From contig NZ_SSHJ01000025.1 of NCBI RefSeq assembly GCF_005925345.1, forward strand, positions 1 through 62,039: 62,039 nucleotides of DNA, read 5' to 3'. Of this stretch, positions 9,146 through 17,215 are shown in pieces (the stretch's first letter is position 1; the number at the start of each line of letters is the position of its first letter). Origin of the DNA: Pedobacter ureilyticus. GTDB taxonomy: Bacteria > Bacteroidota > Bacteroidia > Sphingobacteriales > Sphingobacteriaceae. A program made the position numbers and the translations under genes. The notes under the pieces are model-generated. The model did not search any database. It had not been told where the DNA came from and saw only the letters and a list, made by a program, of their open reading frames with translations.

Positions 9146-9219
9146 ACGTCATTTCGAACATAGTGAGAAATCTAGCTTTATGCTTTTAGATTTCTCCTCA
9201 TTCTTCGTCGAAATGACGT
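9146..9219. repeat. 74-bp imperfect palindromic element between trpD and trpF
   Basis: Outer arms ACGTCATTTCGA and TCGAAATGACGT pair over twelve bases. Inner parts AGAAATCTA and TAGATTTCT also pair. A half copy of the same type (AGATTTCTCTTCG ... CGAAATGACG) lies at 46580-46610, so this is a dispersed repeat rather than an operon-specific signal. Confidence 0.75.
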
Positions 9220-9235
9220 AAAACCCAAAATTATT

Positions 9236-10225
9236 TTATCCGTTAACCAAATTCTTAAAACTTCCCAACGCTCTTTTACTTAACAAAGATTCTTCAGCTT
9301 CGTAGTAGCAATCGGCGAAACTTGCTTCTGGCTTTATCGTTTGAATAGCCAAAGCCGCATTACACAGTACTACATTATTTTGTGCATCGGTTGCGGTGCC
9401 TTCTAACACATCCGTAAATATTTTTGCTGATGATTCAATGGTATCACCACCTTGGATTTCGCTTTCTTGCAATTGCTCAAAACCTAAATCGGCAACGCTT
9501 AGTAATGCTTCGCCTTTCTTTGTAAAAGTTTTAAAATCGCAGGTCAACGAAACTTCGTCAAAACCATCTACAGCATGTACAATGCTATAATTTTTATCCG
9601 TTTGTTGATACAAATAAGCGTAAATACGGGCCAACTCTAAACTAAACACACCCACCATTTGGTTTTTCGGCTTCGCCGGATTACACATGGGCCCCAACAT
9701 GTTAAAAAAAGTCTTCACGCCTAATTCTTTACGTATAGGTGCTACGGTTTTCATTGCTGGGTTAAACAAAGGAGCATGAAGGAAACAAATTCCAGCCTTC
9801 TCTAGGCTTCTTTTTAGTTCAGTTTCGCTATTGGTAAAAGTGTAGCCCAAATACTCCATTACGTTGCTAGAACCACAACCCGAAGACACCCCATAGTTAC
9901 CATGTTTTGCCACTTGGTAACCCGCCCCTGCTACCACAAAAGAGGCTAAAGTAGAAATATTGAAAGTATCTTTTCCATCTCCACCGGTGCCGCAGAGATC
10001 TATTAGTTCAAAATCAGAGAAATCTACTTTCAGACATAAATCCAACATGGCATCCCTAAAGCCTTGCAATTCCTCAACAGTAATATTACGCATGCCATAA
10101 GCAGTAATAAAGGCTGCAATTTGCGTAGGGTTAAATCCTCCCAAAGCTATAGAAGTAAGTATTTTTTGAGCTTCGGCTCTGCTAAAAGTTTTATTTTCGA
10201 ATAAATGGTTAAGTATCTTTTTCAT
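9236..10225 (-). CDS. trpD: Anthranilate phosphoribosyltransferase
   Basis: 329 residues. It transfers phosphoribose from PRPP to anthranilate. The PRPP-binding loop DLCGTGGDGKDTFNIST spans about residues 77-93, followed by VAKHGNYGVSSGCGSSNVME and LGPMCNPAKPKNQMVGVF, all diagnostic. First structural gene of the operon in this window. The leader peptide gene and attenuator lie directly upstream, without trpE or trpG between. The anthranilate synthase genes must therefore be elsewhere in the genome. Confidence 0.95.
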   Translation of the reverse strand: MKKILNHLFENKTFSRAEAQKILTSIALGGFNPTQIAAFITAYGMRNITVEELQGFRDAMLDLCLKVDFSDFELIDLCGTGGDGKDTFNISTLASFVVAGAGYQVAKHGNYGVSSGCGSSNVMEYLGYTFTNSETELKRSLEKAGICFLHAPLFNPAMKTVAPIRKELGVKTFFNMLGPMCNPAKPKNQMVGVFSLELARIYAYLYQQTDKNYSIVHAVDGFDEVSLTCDFKTFTKKGEALLSVADLGFEQLQESEIQGGDTIESSAKIFTDVLEGTATDAQNNVVLCNAALAIQTIKPEASFADCYYEAEESLLSKRALGSFKNLVNG

Positions 10226-10286
10226 TTATTAATTATCTTAATGGCTAACAAGCATTTTTCTAGGTAAGTTGGTGGTAATGCATAAC

Positions 10287-10312
10287 AAAAAAGGTTGCCT
10301 CATCAGCAACCT
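10287..10312 (-). terminator. trp attenuator terminator hairpin
   Basis: On the minus strand AGGTTGC, a seven-base loop, GCAACCT, then T residues: a rho-independent terminator between the leader peptide and trpD. The 5' arm (10312-10306) can pair instead with GTAACCT at 10353-10347 (one G-U pair), just after the leader stop codon. This gives the alternative antiterminator expected of an attenuator. Confidence 0.85.
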
Positions 10313-10354
10313 CTTCAAATATCTTTTAAAAAAATAAACGTACAAAAGGTTACA

Positions 10355-10408
10355 TCACGCTATTGCGTTATGCCACCACCAAATTGTATTTACGTTTAAT
10401 GTTCTCAT
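10355..10408 (-). CDS. trpL: trp operon leader peptide with three tandem Trp codons
   Basis: 17-codon open frame, MRTLNVNTIWWWHNAIA, ending in TGA. Three consecutive TGG codons sit at positions 10-12. It lies 43 bases before an attenuator hairpin and 130 bases before trpD on the same strand. Low charged tRNA-Trp would stall the ribosome on the WWW run and free the downstream GTAACCT segment to form the antiterminator. Too short for standard gene calling. Tandem Trp codons, a T-tailed hairpin and a trp gene occurring together make the assignment strong, although the frame itself has no homology test here. Confidence 0.9.
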   Translation of the reverse strand: MRTLNVNTIWWWHNAIA

Positions 10409-10416
10409 TCCGTTAG

Positions 10417-10424
10417 CAAATATG
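10417..10424 (-). promoter_or_regulatory. Probable promoter element of the trp operon
   Basis: CATATTTG, seven of eight matches to TAnnTTTG, eight bases before the leader-peptide ATG. This would start the transcript about four bases ahead of the leader peptide. Confidence 0.4.
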
Positions 10425-10515
10425 TAATTGTTTTTCTTTAAATGCAACACTGATTTTATTTTTATGTAATCTTTTTTCTCAAAAATGATTTTCAAGCATA
10501 AAAAATGTATAAAAA

Positions 10516-12492
10516 CTAGACCTTTTCTATAAATCCCTTCATGGTAAAAGAAAACGTGGTACCATTACCCACGGTGCTTTCTATAGTTAGCTCTCCATTA
10601 TTAGCTAAAATAAATTCTCTGCAAATAATTAACCCCAAGCTTGTTCCTTCTTCCGAAGATGTACCTTTGGTACCCGTAGCAGACAATTTAAAAAGTTCGT
10701 TAATTCGCTCTTGGCTAATACCAACCCCATTGTCTTTTACACTAAACTTCACCATGCCATCATCAATCGTTTTTGCTTTTAGCACTACTGTTCCTTCGTT
10801 CTCGGTAAATTTAATGGCATTAGCCACAAGATTTCTGATAATAAAATCAAAATGATCCGAATCCGCTTTAAGGATCAAGTTTGCCGGTATATCGACAGCT
10901 ACGTGTATATGTTTCTGTTCTGCTGCTCCGGCTAGCAAGCCTATATTTTTATGAATGTTGTCGATAGGGTGGAATTCTGAAATATTTAAGCGAACACCCT
11001 TGATCTGCATCTGCCCCCATTTCAAAAGCTTATCTAAAACTTCTAAACTGCTTCCGCAATGCGCCAATAACCTGCTTACCATTTGGTCTTGCGTTTTATC
11101 ATCTAACTCATTGTCTCCAATTAGCTTTAAAATACTAATGGTAGATACCAATGGCGAACGAATATCATGTGCTACAATAGAAAAAAACTTATCTTTTAAT
11201 TCGTTGCTTTCTGCCAAACCACTATTTGCCTTGGTTAACAGCTTATTGAGATGTTTAGAGCGTAGATAAAAAACCAGAGTGACAACTAGTACCAGAAAAA
11301 TAACGATAGCAACTAAAACCAGAATATTCCTGAGTAGGCGTTGTTCTTTATCTTTAATGGTAAGTTCATTAAGCTGAGCTTTAGATTTTTCGAGTTCGAA
11401 AGCAGATTCTAAGTTAGAAACCTGTTTCATCATATCAGTATAAAATACCTTATCAGCAAGCTCGTTACGCTGCTCTCTGTAAGCAAGGGCCTGTGATAAA
11501 CTTCCTTTACTTTTGTATAAATCTCCGAGTTTATCTAAAGCAGTAATTTGCTGGCGATACATTTTATGTGCTTCGGCAATTGCCAAAGCTTTTTTCAGCA
11601 AAATTATTGCACTATCTGGTTTAGTTTTAACATACACCTCCGAAAGCTCTATTAAGGTAAATTGCTCCCGAAGTACATTTTTAATTCGTTTGGTAAACTG
11701 CAATGCCTGATGATAAACGCTAATGGCATCATTAGTTCTACCGCTTTTAAAATAGGTTGCAGCCAATTGCACCAATAAACTTATTTTCAACCCATTAAAC
11801 TCAACCCTATTACTTTTAGAAAGCCCTTTATTAATATAATTTATGGCTTTGTTATAATCTCCTTTTTTAGTATAAACTTGGCCATAATTGATATACATAT
11901 TTAAGGACAAATTGGATAAGGGAATTTGCTTATCTATATCCTCTGCCATGCGGAGGTTACTTAGGGCATTCTCATATTCGCCTAAATTGTAATAAGTTTC
12001 GGCAAATACCACCCTACCTTCTAGCATACCGGGTTTATGATTAATTTTTTCGCTGATGTTAAGGGCGTCCATAAAGTAAGCCAATGCTTTATCGTAATTA
12101 CCCTTGCGCTTTTCTACCACACCCAATCTAATCAGGGTGGCGGCAAGCCCTATATCATCGTTATTATCTCTGTAAATCGCCTCCGCCTGTAGGTATTTCT
12201 CTCTAGACTCTCTGTATCGGGTGGCGTTATCATCTATCATTCCATATTGGTTCAGCAAAGCTGCCTTGCCCAATTCGTCTTTTTGTTCCTCTGCTTTTTT
12301 TAAACCTTGTTTTACATAAAAAAGCGCAGAGTCTGGATTAAGATACCTGTAGTACTTTATAATACGGATGTAATCTTCGCTAGTATTTAATGCTTTTAAT
12401 GGCCTTTGGCCAAAAACGCTAAATGAGAAAAGCAGATTTATTGACCAAATAGTAAGCAAAACGAAAAGCGTTTTGTACCTATATTCTCTCAT
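10516..12492 (-). CDS. Sensor histidine kinase with N-terminal TPR repeats
   Basis: 658 residues. A signal peptide (ending near FSVFGQ) is followed by about eight tetratricopeptide repeats (residues 40-350), a short coiled coil, and one membrane helix at about 390-410. The cytoplasmic kinase core has His442 in the H-box VAHDIRSP, Asn554 in NLVANAIKFT, DNGVGI near 587 and GTSLGL near 617. The TPRs would face the periplasm, where they may bind a protein or peptide. No response regulator gene is adjacent, so it is an orphan kinase. Its ATG overlaps the stop of the SDR gene by one base, so it is translated from the recR-SDR-kinase transcript. Confidence 0.9.
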   Translation of the reverse strand: MREYRYKTLFVLLTIWSINLLFSFSVFGQRPLKALNTSEDYIRIIKYYRYLNPDSALFYVKQGLKKAEEQKDELGKAALLNQYGMIDDNATRYRESREKYLQAEAIYRDNNDDIGLAATLIRLGVVEKRKGNYDKALAYFMDALNISEKINHKPGMLEGRVVFAETYYNLGEYENALSNLRMAEDIDKQIPLSNLSLNMYINYGQVYTKKGDYNKAINYINKGLSKSNRVEFNGLKISLLVQLAATYFKSGRTNDAISVYHQALQFTKRIKNVLREQFTLIELSEVYVKTKPDSAIILLKKALAIAEAHKMYRQQITALDKLGDLYKSKGSLSQALAYREQRNELADKVFYTDMMKQVSNLESAFELEKSKAQLNELTIKDKEQRLLRNILVLVAIVIFLVLVVTLVFYLRSKHLNKLLTKANSGLAESNELKDKFFSIVAHDIRSPLVSTISILKLIGDNELDDKTQDQMVSRLLAHCGSSLEVLDKLLKWGQMQIKGVRLNISEFHPIDNIHKNIGLLAGAAEQKHIHVAVDIPANLILKADSDHFDFIIRNLVANAIKFTENEGTVVLKAKTIDDGMVKFSVKDNGVGISQERINELFKLSATGTKGTSSEEGTSLGLIICREFILANNGELTIESTVGNGTTFSFTMKGFIEKV

Positions 12493-13307
12493 TATTTTAT
12501 CAATGGATTCTTTTCCTTTGTAAACAAGTCAAAAACCTTTTTGTCGGCAAATGCCGGAAATAATTTATTTACCCAAACCGCAAGCTTACCTTGACGGGTC
12601 ATGATCAATGTTCTTCTTCGTTGTTCAATGCCATCGCAAATTCTTACTGCCACTTCTTCGGCACTCATCATTTTCCCTTCTTCCATACTTGTTTCGCCAT
12701 GCGCCTGCCCATCCTGAGAAAGTGCCGCAACGCGGATGTTAGAAGTAGTAAATCCAGGGCAGGCCACCATTACATGAACCCCGGTTTTAAGCAACTCGGT
12801 GCGTAGGCACTCCATAAATCCGTTCATAGCAAATTTAGAAGAAGAATAACCTGTACGACCAGGTAAACCACGGTAACCCGCTATAGAAGAAACCGAAACG
12901 ATACTCCCAGTAGTTTTTAAAATTTCGGGCAAGGCATATTTTGTGCAATACACGGTTCCCCAAAAATTTACATCCATTAGGTTTTTAAGTACCGAAAGCT
13001 CTACATCCTTAAATAAAGCCCGCATAGACAAACCTGCGTTATTAATTAATATGTCTATTTTGCCAAAAGTTAAGGTAGCTTGGTCAATCAGTGCCTTACA
13101 TTCTGCTTCGTTGCTTACATCTGCTTGTACTGCTAAAGCACTTACGTTGTATTTTTGTTGCAACTCTGCTGTAATCTCGCATAAGGTTACGTACTGGCGT
13201 GCACCCAAGACCAAATTGGCTCCCCTTTTTGCCATTTCTTCTGCCAATGCTTTACCAATACCAGACGATGCTCCCGTAATTACAACAATCTTGTCTTTCA
13301 AATTCAT
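12492..13307 (-). CDS. Short-chain dehydrogenase/reductase
   Basis: 271-residue classical SDR. The cofactor loop TGASSGIG is at about residues 11-18, NNAG near 90, catalytic Ser in VSVSSIAG and the YxxxK pair in GYSSSKFAMNGF. The sequence after the loop (LVLGARQYVTLCEI) has Arg37, which hints at NADP(H). The C-terminal extension includes a hydrophobic patch (LAVWVNKLFPAF), as in membrane-associated DHRS-like SDRs. It lies three bases after recR and overlaps the kinase gene. Substrate unknown. Confidence 0.88.
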   Translation of the reverse strand: MNLKDKIVVITGASSGIGKALAEEMAKRGANLVLGARQYVTLCEITAELQQKYNVSALAVQADVSNEAECKALIDQATLTFGKIDILINNAGLSMRALFKDVELSVLKNLMDVNFWGTVYCTKYALPEILKTTGSIVSVSSIAGYRGLPGRTGYSSSKFAMNGFMECLRTELLKTGVHVMVACPGFTTSNIRVAALSQDGQAHGETSMEEGKMMSAEEVAVRICDGIEQRRRTLIMTRQGKLAVWVNKLFPAFADKKVFDLFTKEKNPLIK

Positions 13308-13310
13308 AAT

Positions 13311-13928
13311 TTACTTTATTAGGGTGTTTTCGTAGGGTACACGAGTAACAATAGATCTTCCCAGTGTTACTTCATCAGCATATTCCAGTTCTCCACCAAA
13401 GGCAATTCCTCTGGCAATAGTAGTAATAGGAATGTTAAAATCTTTCAGTTTTTTATGGAGATAGAATAAGGTAGTATCACCTTCCATATTGGCACTCAAA
13501 GCTAGGATAATTTCTTTAACATCGCCATTTTTCACTCGTTCTACCAAGGTTTCTACATGCAAATCTGATGGACCTATGCCATCCATTGGCGAAATTAAGC
13601 CACCCAGAACGTGGTAAACGCCAAAATACTGGTTGGTGTTTTCTATCGCCATCACATCGCGGGTATCTTCTACCACACAAATTACTTCTTTTTCTCTTTT
13701 TACGGCAGTGCAGATACTGCAAGTATCAAAATCAGAAATATTGTGACAAACTACACAGTTTTTGATTTCGCTTTTAAGCTTTATCAAGGTATTTCCAAAT
13801 TGTGCTACTTCGCTCTGCTCTTTATTTAAAAGATACAAAACCAATCGTAACGCAGTTTTTTGGCCAATACCTGGCAGTTTACCAAACTCGTTCACCGCAT
13901 CTTCTAGCAGCTTGGAAGAAAAATTCAT
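13311..13928 (-). CDS. recR: Recombination mediator RecR
   Basis: 205 residues. It works with RecO (and RecF) to load RecA on gapped DNA. The order is an N-terminal helix-hairpin-helix (FGKLPGIGQKTALRLVLYLL), a C4 zinc finger CVVCHNISDFDTCSIC near residues 58-73, a Toprim domain (VICVVEDTRDVMAIE to ILALSANMEGDTT), and the C-terminal Walker-B-like ITTIARGIAFGGELEYAD. First gene of a three-gene operon. The start at 13928 is fixed by TAAATTTG ending four bases before ATG, which implies a leaderless transcript. Confidence 0.95.
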   Translation of the reverse strand: MNFSSKLLEDAVNEFGKLPGIGQKTALRLVLYLLNKEQSEVAQFGNTLIKLKSEIKNCVVCHNISDFDTCSICTAVKREKEVICVVEDTRDVMAIENTNQYFGVYHVLGGLISPMDGIGPSDLHVETLVERVKNGDVKEIILALSANMEGDTTLFYLHKKLKDFNIPITTIARGIAFGGELEYADEVTLGRSIVTRVPYENTLIK

Positions 13929-13932
13929 AATA

Positions 13933-13940
13933 CAAATTTA
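13933..13940 (-). promoter_or_regulatory. TAnnTTTG promoter element of recR
   Basis: TAAATTTG on the minus strand, four bases (TATT) before the recR ATG. Exact consensus and exact four-base spacing, as at five other genes in this window. Confidence 0.6.
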
Positions 13941-13950
13941 TTAGTTATTT

Positions 13951-13967
13951 GCCACAGATGTACAGAT
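13951..13967. repeat. Half copy of the GCCACAGATGCACAGAT repeat
   Basis: GCCACAGATGTACAGAT matches one arm of the large inverted repeat at 37604-37699 and resembles the hairpin at 24503-24541. The rest of the 292-base recR-symporter gap shows only AT-rich sequence and two copies of ACTTTTAGCAA near 14171 and 14191. Confidence 0.5.
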
Positions 13968-14220
13968 TTTTTCAATCTCTTGCCAGAAAACGTAACTATC
14001 TAAAAATCAACAACAGTACATAGTTAATTCATTTAACTAGCTATTTTAAACCTATAAGCTTTGAACAACACCGACTATGCAGCCGTAAAAATTGCACTCA
14101 ATTACACTTGCAACTCAAACACTTTTACTTATTTTCATTAAATTTTATTCTTTTTAACAAGCAGCTTGCAACTTTTAGCAAGTTTTTGCTACTTTTAGCA
14201 ACAAATCAAATAAAACTACT

Positions 14221-15729
14221 ATGAGTCCATCCATTCTATTGTGTTTTTTAATAGGTTATTTTGCAGTACTAATCATCATTGCATTTGCAACTTCCAGAAA
14301 GTCGTCAGATAATTCTACTTTCTTTTTAGCCAACAAAAACTCTAAATGGTATTTGGTAGCTTTCGGCATGATAGGCACGGCTTTGTCTGGTGTAACTTTC
14401 ATTTCTGTTCCAGGAACCGTTGGCGCACCTGGCGGCAACCAATTCCAATATTTCCAGTTTGTTTTAGGAAACGCCGTTGGTTTTATCATTATTGCTACCC
14501 TATTGCTTCCGTTGTATTACAGGATGAATTTAACTTCTATCTACAGCTACATAGAGCAAAGACTGGGCTTTTACAGTTATAAAACAGCCGCATTTATCTT
14601 TTTGGTTAGCAGAACCTTAGGATCTGCCACACGGTTATATCTAGTGGTAATTGTATTGCAACGCTTTATCTTCGATAGCTACAATGTACCTTTTTGGGCA
14701 ACCGTATTAATTTCACTTGCCTTAATTTGGTCTTACACTTTTAAAGGTGGGTTAAAAACCATTATCATTACAGATACCCTACAAACATTCTTCTTAGTAC
14801 TATCGGTTTTCTTAACCATTTATTTTGTTTGCGACAGCCTAAGCTTAAGCATACCTGAGGCTTTCGAAACTGTTAAAAATAGCAGTTATTCTAAAATTTT
14901 CTTCTTTGAAGATTTTCTCTCAAGCAAGTTCTATTTTAGTAAGCAATTTATTGGGGGTATTTTTGTTACTATTGCCATGACTGGGCTAGACCAAGATTTG
15001 ATGCAGAAAAACCTGAGCATGAAAACCATTGGCGAAGCGCAAAAGAACATGTTTACCTTTACTGGTATATTTGTGGTGCTAAATATTTTCTTTTTAAGTG
15101 TGGGTGCCTTGCTATACATCTTTGCTACTAAAAACGGCATAGCAATTCCTTTAGACCATGTTACGGGCAATCCTAGAACCGACTTTCTGTTTCCAGAAAT
15201 TGCATTAAACTATTTAACCACTATACCTGCAATAGTATTTATGCTGGGCCTAACGGCTGCCACATTTGCCACAACCGATAGTGCTTTAACTGCCTTAACC
15301 ACTTCTTTTTGTGTAGATTTTCTAGGTATGAGCAAAAAAGAAAATTTGGAAAAACATGATGCAGTTAAAAAAAGGCATTTAGTTCATGTTGGGTTTTCGG
15401 TGGCGATGTTCCTAGTAATTTTAATCATTAACGCTTTAAATAGCTCTTCGGTTGTTAGTTTAATATTTGATATAGCATCTTACACTTATGGCCCCTTATT
15501 AGGCTTATACTCATTTGGCCTATTTGTTAAATCACGAGGCTTACATGACAAGTTAGTCCCAATCGTTTGTATTGTTGCCCCATTTTTGTGTTTTTTATTG
15601 GATAAAAACTCCAAAGAACTACTCGGAGGATATGTTTTTAGTGTAGAACTGATTTTAATCAACGGATTCATTACTTTTATGGGATTATTGCTGATCTCGA
15701 AGAAAACAGATCAGCAAACTAGATTTTAA
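14221..15729 (+). CDS. Sodium:solute symporter (SSS family)
   Basis: 502-residue inner-membrane protein with about thirteen hydrophobic segments. Family marks include FFLANKNSKWYLVAFGMIGTALSGVTFISVPG near residues 35-65, SRTLGSATRLYLVVIVLQRF near 137 and ATFATTDSALTALTTSFCVDFLG near 343-365. The transported solute (sugar, amino acid, organic acid or other) cannot be told. The LOG-family gene follows after 15 bases and is probably on the same transcript. Confidence 0.9.
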   Translation: MSPSILLCFLIGYFAVLIIIAFATSRKSSDNSTFFLANKNSKWYLVAFGMIGTALSGVTFISVPGTVGAPGGNQFQYFQFVLGNAVGFIIIATLLLPLYYRMNLTSIYSYIEQRLGFYSYKTAAFIFLVSRTLGSATRLYLVVIVLQRFIFDSYNVPFWATVLISLALIWSYTFKGGLKTIIITDTLQTFFLVLSVFLTIYFVCDSLSLSIPEAFETVKNSSYSKIFFFEDFLSSKFYFSKQFIGGIFVTIAMTGLDQDLMQKNLSMKTIGEAQKNMFTFTGIFVVLNIFFLSVGALLYIFATKNGIAIPLDHVTGNPRTDFLFPEIALNYLTTIPAIVFMLGLTAATFATTDSALTALTTSFCVDFLGMSKKENLEKHDAVKKRHLVHVGFSVAMFLVILIINALNSSSVVSLIFDIASYTYGPLLGLYSFGLFVKSRGLHDKLVPIVCIVAPFLCFLLDKNSKELLGGYVFSVELILINGFITFMGLLLISKKTDQQTRF

Positions 15730-15744
15730 TCCTAATATTAATCT

Positions 15745-16452
15745 ATGAATAGTGAAGAAAAGATAAGAAGTGCATTTGCCAATAAAGATTGGCAAGAAAT
15801 TAAAGTAACCGATAGCTGGCAGATTTTTAAAATCATGGCCGAGTTTGTGGATGGCTTTGAAAAACTATCTAAAATTGGCCCCTGCGTAAGTATTTTTGGT
15901 TCGGCAAGAACGGCAGAAACCAATCCATATTATCAACTAGCTGTACAATGTGGGCAATTACTAACCGAACGTGGTTATGGCGTAATTACTGGCGGCGGCC
16001 CAGGTATCATGGAAGCTGGTAATAAAGGCGCACACATGAATGGTGGTAAATCTGTGGGCTTAAATATCGACCTCCCCTTTGAGCAATTCCACAATAAATA
16101 CATTGAGCCCAGTCGTCTATTAACCTTCGATTATTTTTTTGTACGCAAAGTAATGTTTATGAAATATTCTCAAGGTTTTATTGTATTGCCAGGTGGAATG
16201 GGCACTATGGACGAACTTTTTGAAGCCCTAACTTTAATTCAAACTGGTAAAATTGCTCGTTTCCCTATTGTGTTGGTAGGTACCGATTACTGGGGCGGTT
16301 TGGTAGATTGGATTAAAAACACCATGCTGGAGAAAGAGCACAACATCCATGCAGAAGATTTGAATTTATTTCGACTAGTTGATACGGCAGAAGAAGCCGC
16401 AGAACATATCTTTAGGTTCTACGACAAATACGTATTGAAACCAAATTTCTAA
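15745..16452 (+). CDS. LOG-family (TIGR00730) Rossmann-fold protein
   Basis: 235 residues. Two signatures of the LOG/lysine decarboxylase-like family are clear: GGGPGIMEAGNKGA near residues 85-98 and PGGMGTMDELFEAL near 152-165. Characterised members are cytokinin riboside 5'-monophosphate phosphoribohydrolases or nucleotide 5'-monophosphate nucleosidases, so a nucleotide N-glycosidase role is the best guess. The family name lysine decarboxylase is a misnomer. Followed by a strong terminator at 16475. Confidence 0.87.
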   Translation: MNSEEKIRSAFANKDWQEIKVTDSWQIFKIMAEFVDGFEKLSKIGPCVSIFGSARTAETNPYYQLAVQCGQLLTERGYGVITGGGPGIMEAGNKGAHMNGGKSVGLNIDLPFEQFHNKYIEPSRLLTFDYFFVRKVMFMKYSQGFIVLPGGMGTMDELFEALTLIQTGKIARFPIVLVGTDYWGGLVDWIKNTMLEKEHNIHAEDLNLFRLVDTAEEAAEHIFRFYDKYVLKPNF

Positions 16453-16474
16453 CAATGTTAGCCTCAATTATTTT

Positions 16475-16507
16475 GGAGTGTAAGTTATTCTTGCACTCCT
16501 TTTTTTT
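16475..16507 (+). terminator. Rho-independent terminator after the LOG-family gene
   Basis: GGAGTG...CACTCC stem of ten pairs with one G-U, a five-base loop and eight Ts, starting 23 bases after the stop codon. Confidence 0.88.
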
Positions 16508-16580
16508 GCGGCAAAAAAAAATCTGACAAAAAGTAGACAAAGAATTTTCGGCAACTATAAAAAAAATTGAAACCTTATTT

Positions 16581-16588
16581 TACTTTTG
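16581..16588 (+). promoter_or_regulatory. TAnnTTTG promoter element of the small exported protein gene
   Basis: TACTTTTG, exact consensus, eight bases before the ATG at 16597. This would leave a leader of only about four bases. Confidence 0.5.
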
Positions 16589-16596
16589 ACGCCATA

Positions 16597-16995
16597 ATGA
16601 GAGCCGCAGCTATATTTTGTTTTTCCTTGTTTTTTCTGCTATTTAAAGGGAACGAAAGTGCTCATGCGATAGTTTCACGTATATCTCAGGGTTATGAGTT
16701 CTTTAGCGAAAACCCACATACCAAACAACACCACACTCCTTTTCATAAAAACGCCAATATTCATATTCAAAAAAATTCTTCTACTAGAGAATTGAACTAC
16801 ATTGAAGAAACTCAAGATGATGAGGAAAGCATTGTTAGAAAAGGAATTATAGCATTAAAACAATCCGTTTATTTCTGCTACGCTTTATTAGTTGGTAGCC
16901 TTCAGATCATTAGAAAACTTGCCTTGCCTTATTGCGAGCACCTATCTTTTACCGCAAGTTTCAAATACATCTTACTGAGAGTCTTTAGAATTTGA
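16597..16995 (+). CDS. Small exported or membrane protein of unknown function
   Basis: 132 residues, not recognised. It starts with a hydrophobic signal-like segment (AAAIFCFSLFFLLF). The middle is polar and His/Asn-rich with an acidic stretch (EETQDDEES). A second hydrophobic run, YFCYALLVGSLQIIRKLALPYC, lies near residues 88-109. Start chosen at ATG 16597 because an exact promoter element ends eight bases before it; a TTG at 16567 is in frame but lies upstream of that element. It is flanked by a terminator and the efflux operon, so it is its own transcription unit. Confidence 0.55.
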   Translation: MRAAAIFCFSLFFLLFKGNESAHAIVSRISQGYEFFSENPHTKQHHTPFHKNANIHIQKNSSTRELNYIEETQDDEESIVRKGIIALKQSVYFCYALLVGSLQIIRKLALPYCEHLSFTASFKYILLRVFRI

Positions 16996-17013
16996 TACCC
17001 TTTTTACTTGATC

Positions 17014-17068
17014 GAATACTTGTTTAAATAATTCTGAATGCATTCTCATGGCATTATTTAAAGTATTC
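17014..17068. repeat. Imperfect inverted repeat upstream of the efflux operon
   Basis: GAATACT..TTTAAATAAT pairs with ATTATTTAA.AGTATTC around a small palindrome GAATGCATTC. It lies about 150 bases before the adaptor gene. It may be an operator, a terminator of the upstream gene, or chance; no T-tract is seen. Confidence 0.35.
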
Positions 17069-17215
17069 AACTCATGGTATTAAACAAAACCGAGAACCAT
17101 TTTGATTTATTAAATCATAATGTATTCTCATTCGAAACAAATTAAAAACCAACAGTGAGACCTTCCCAATGCTACAGGGATCGCTTCATCATCTTCAAAA
17201 AACAATTTTATACAG

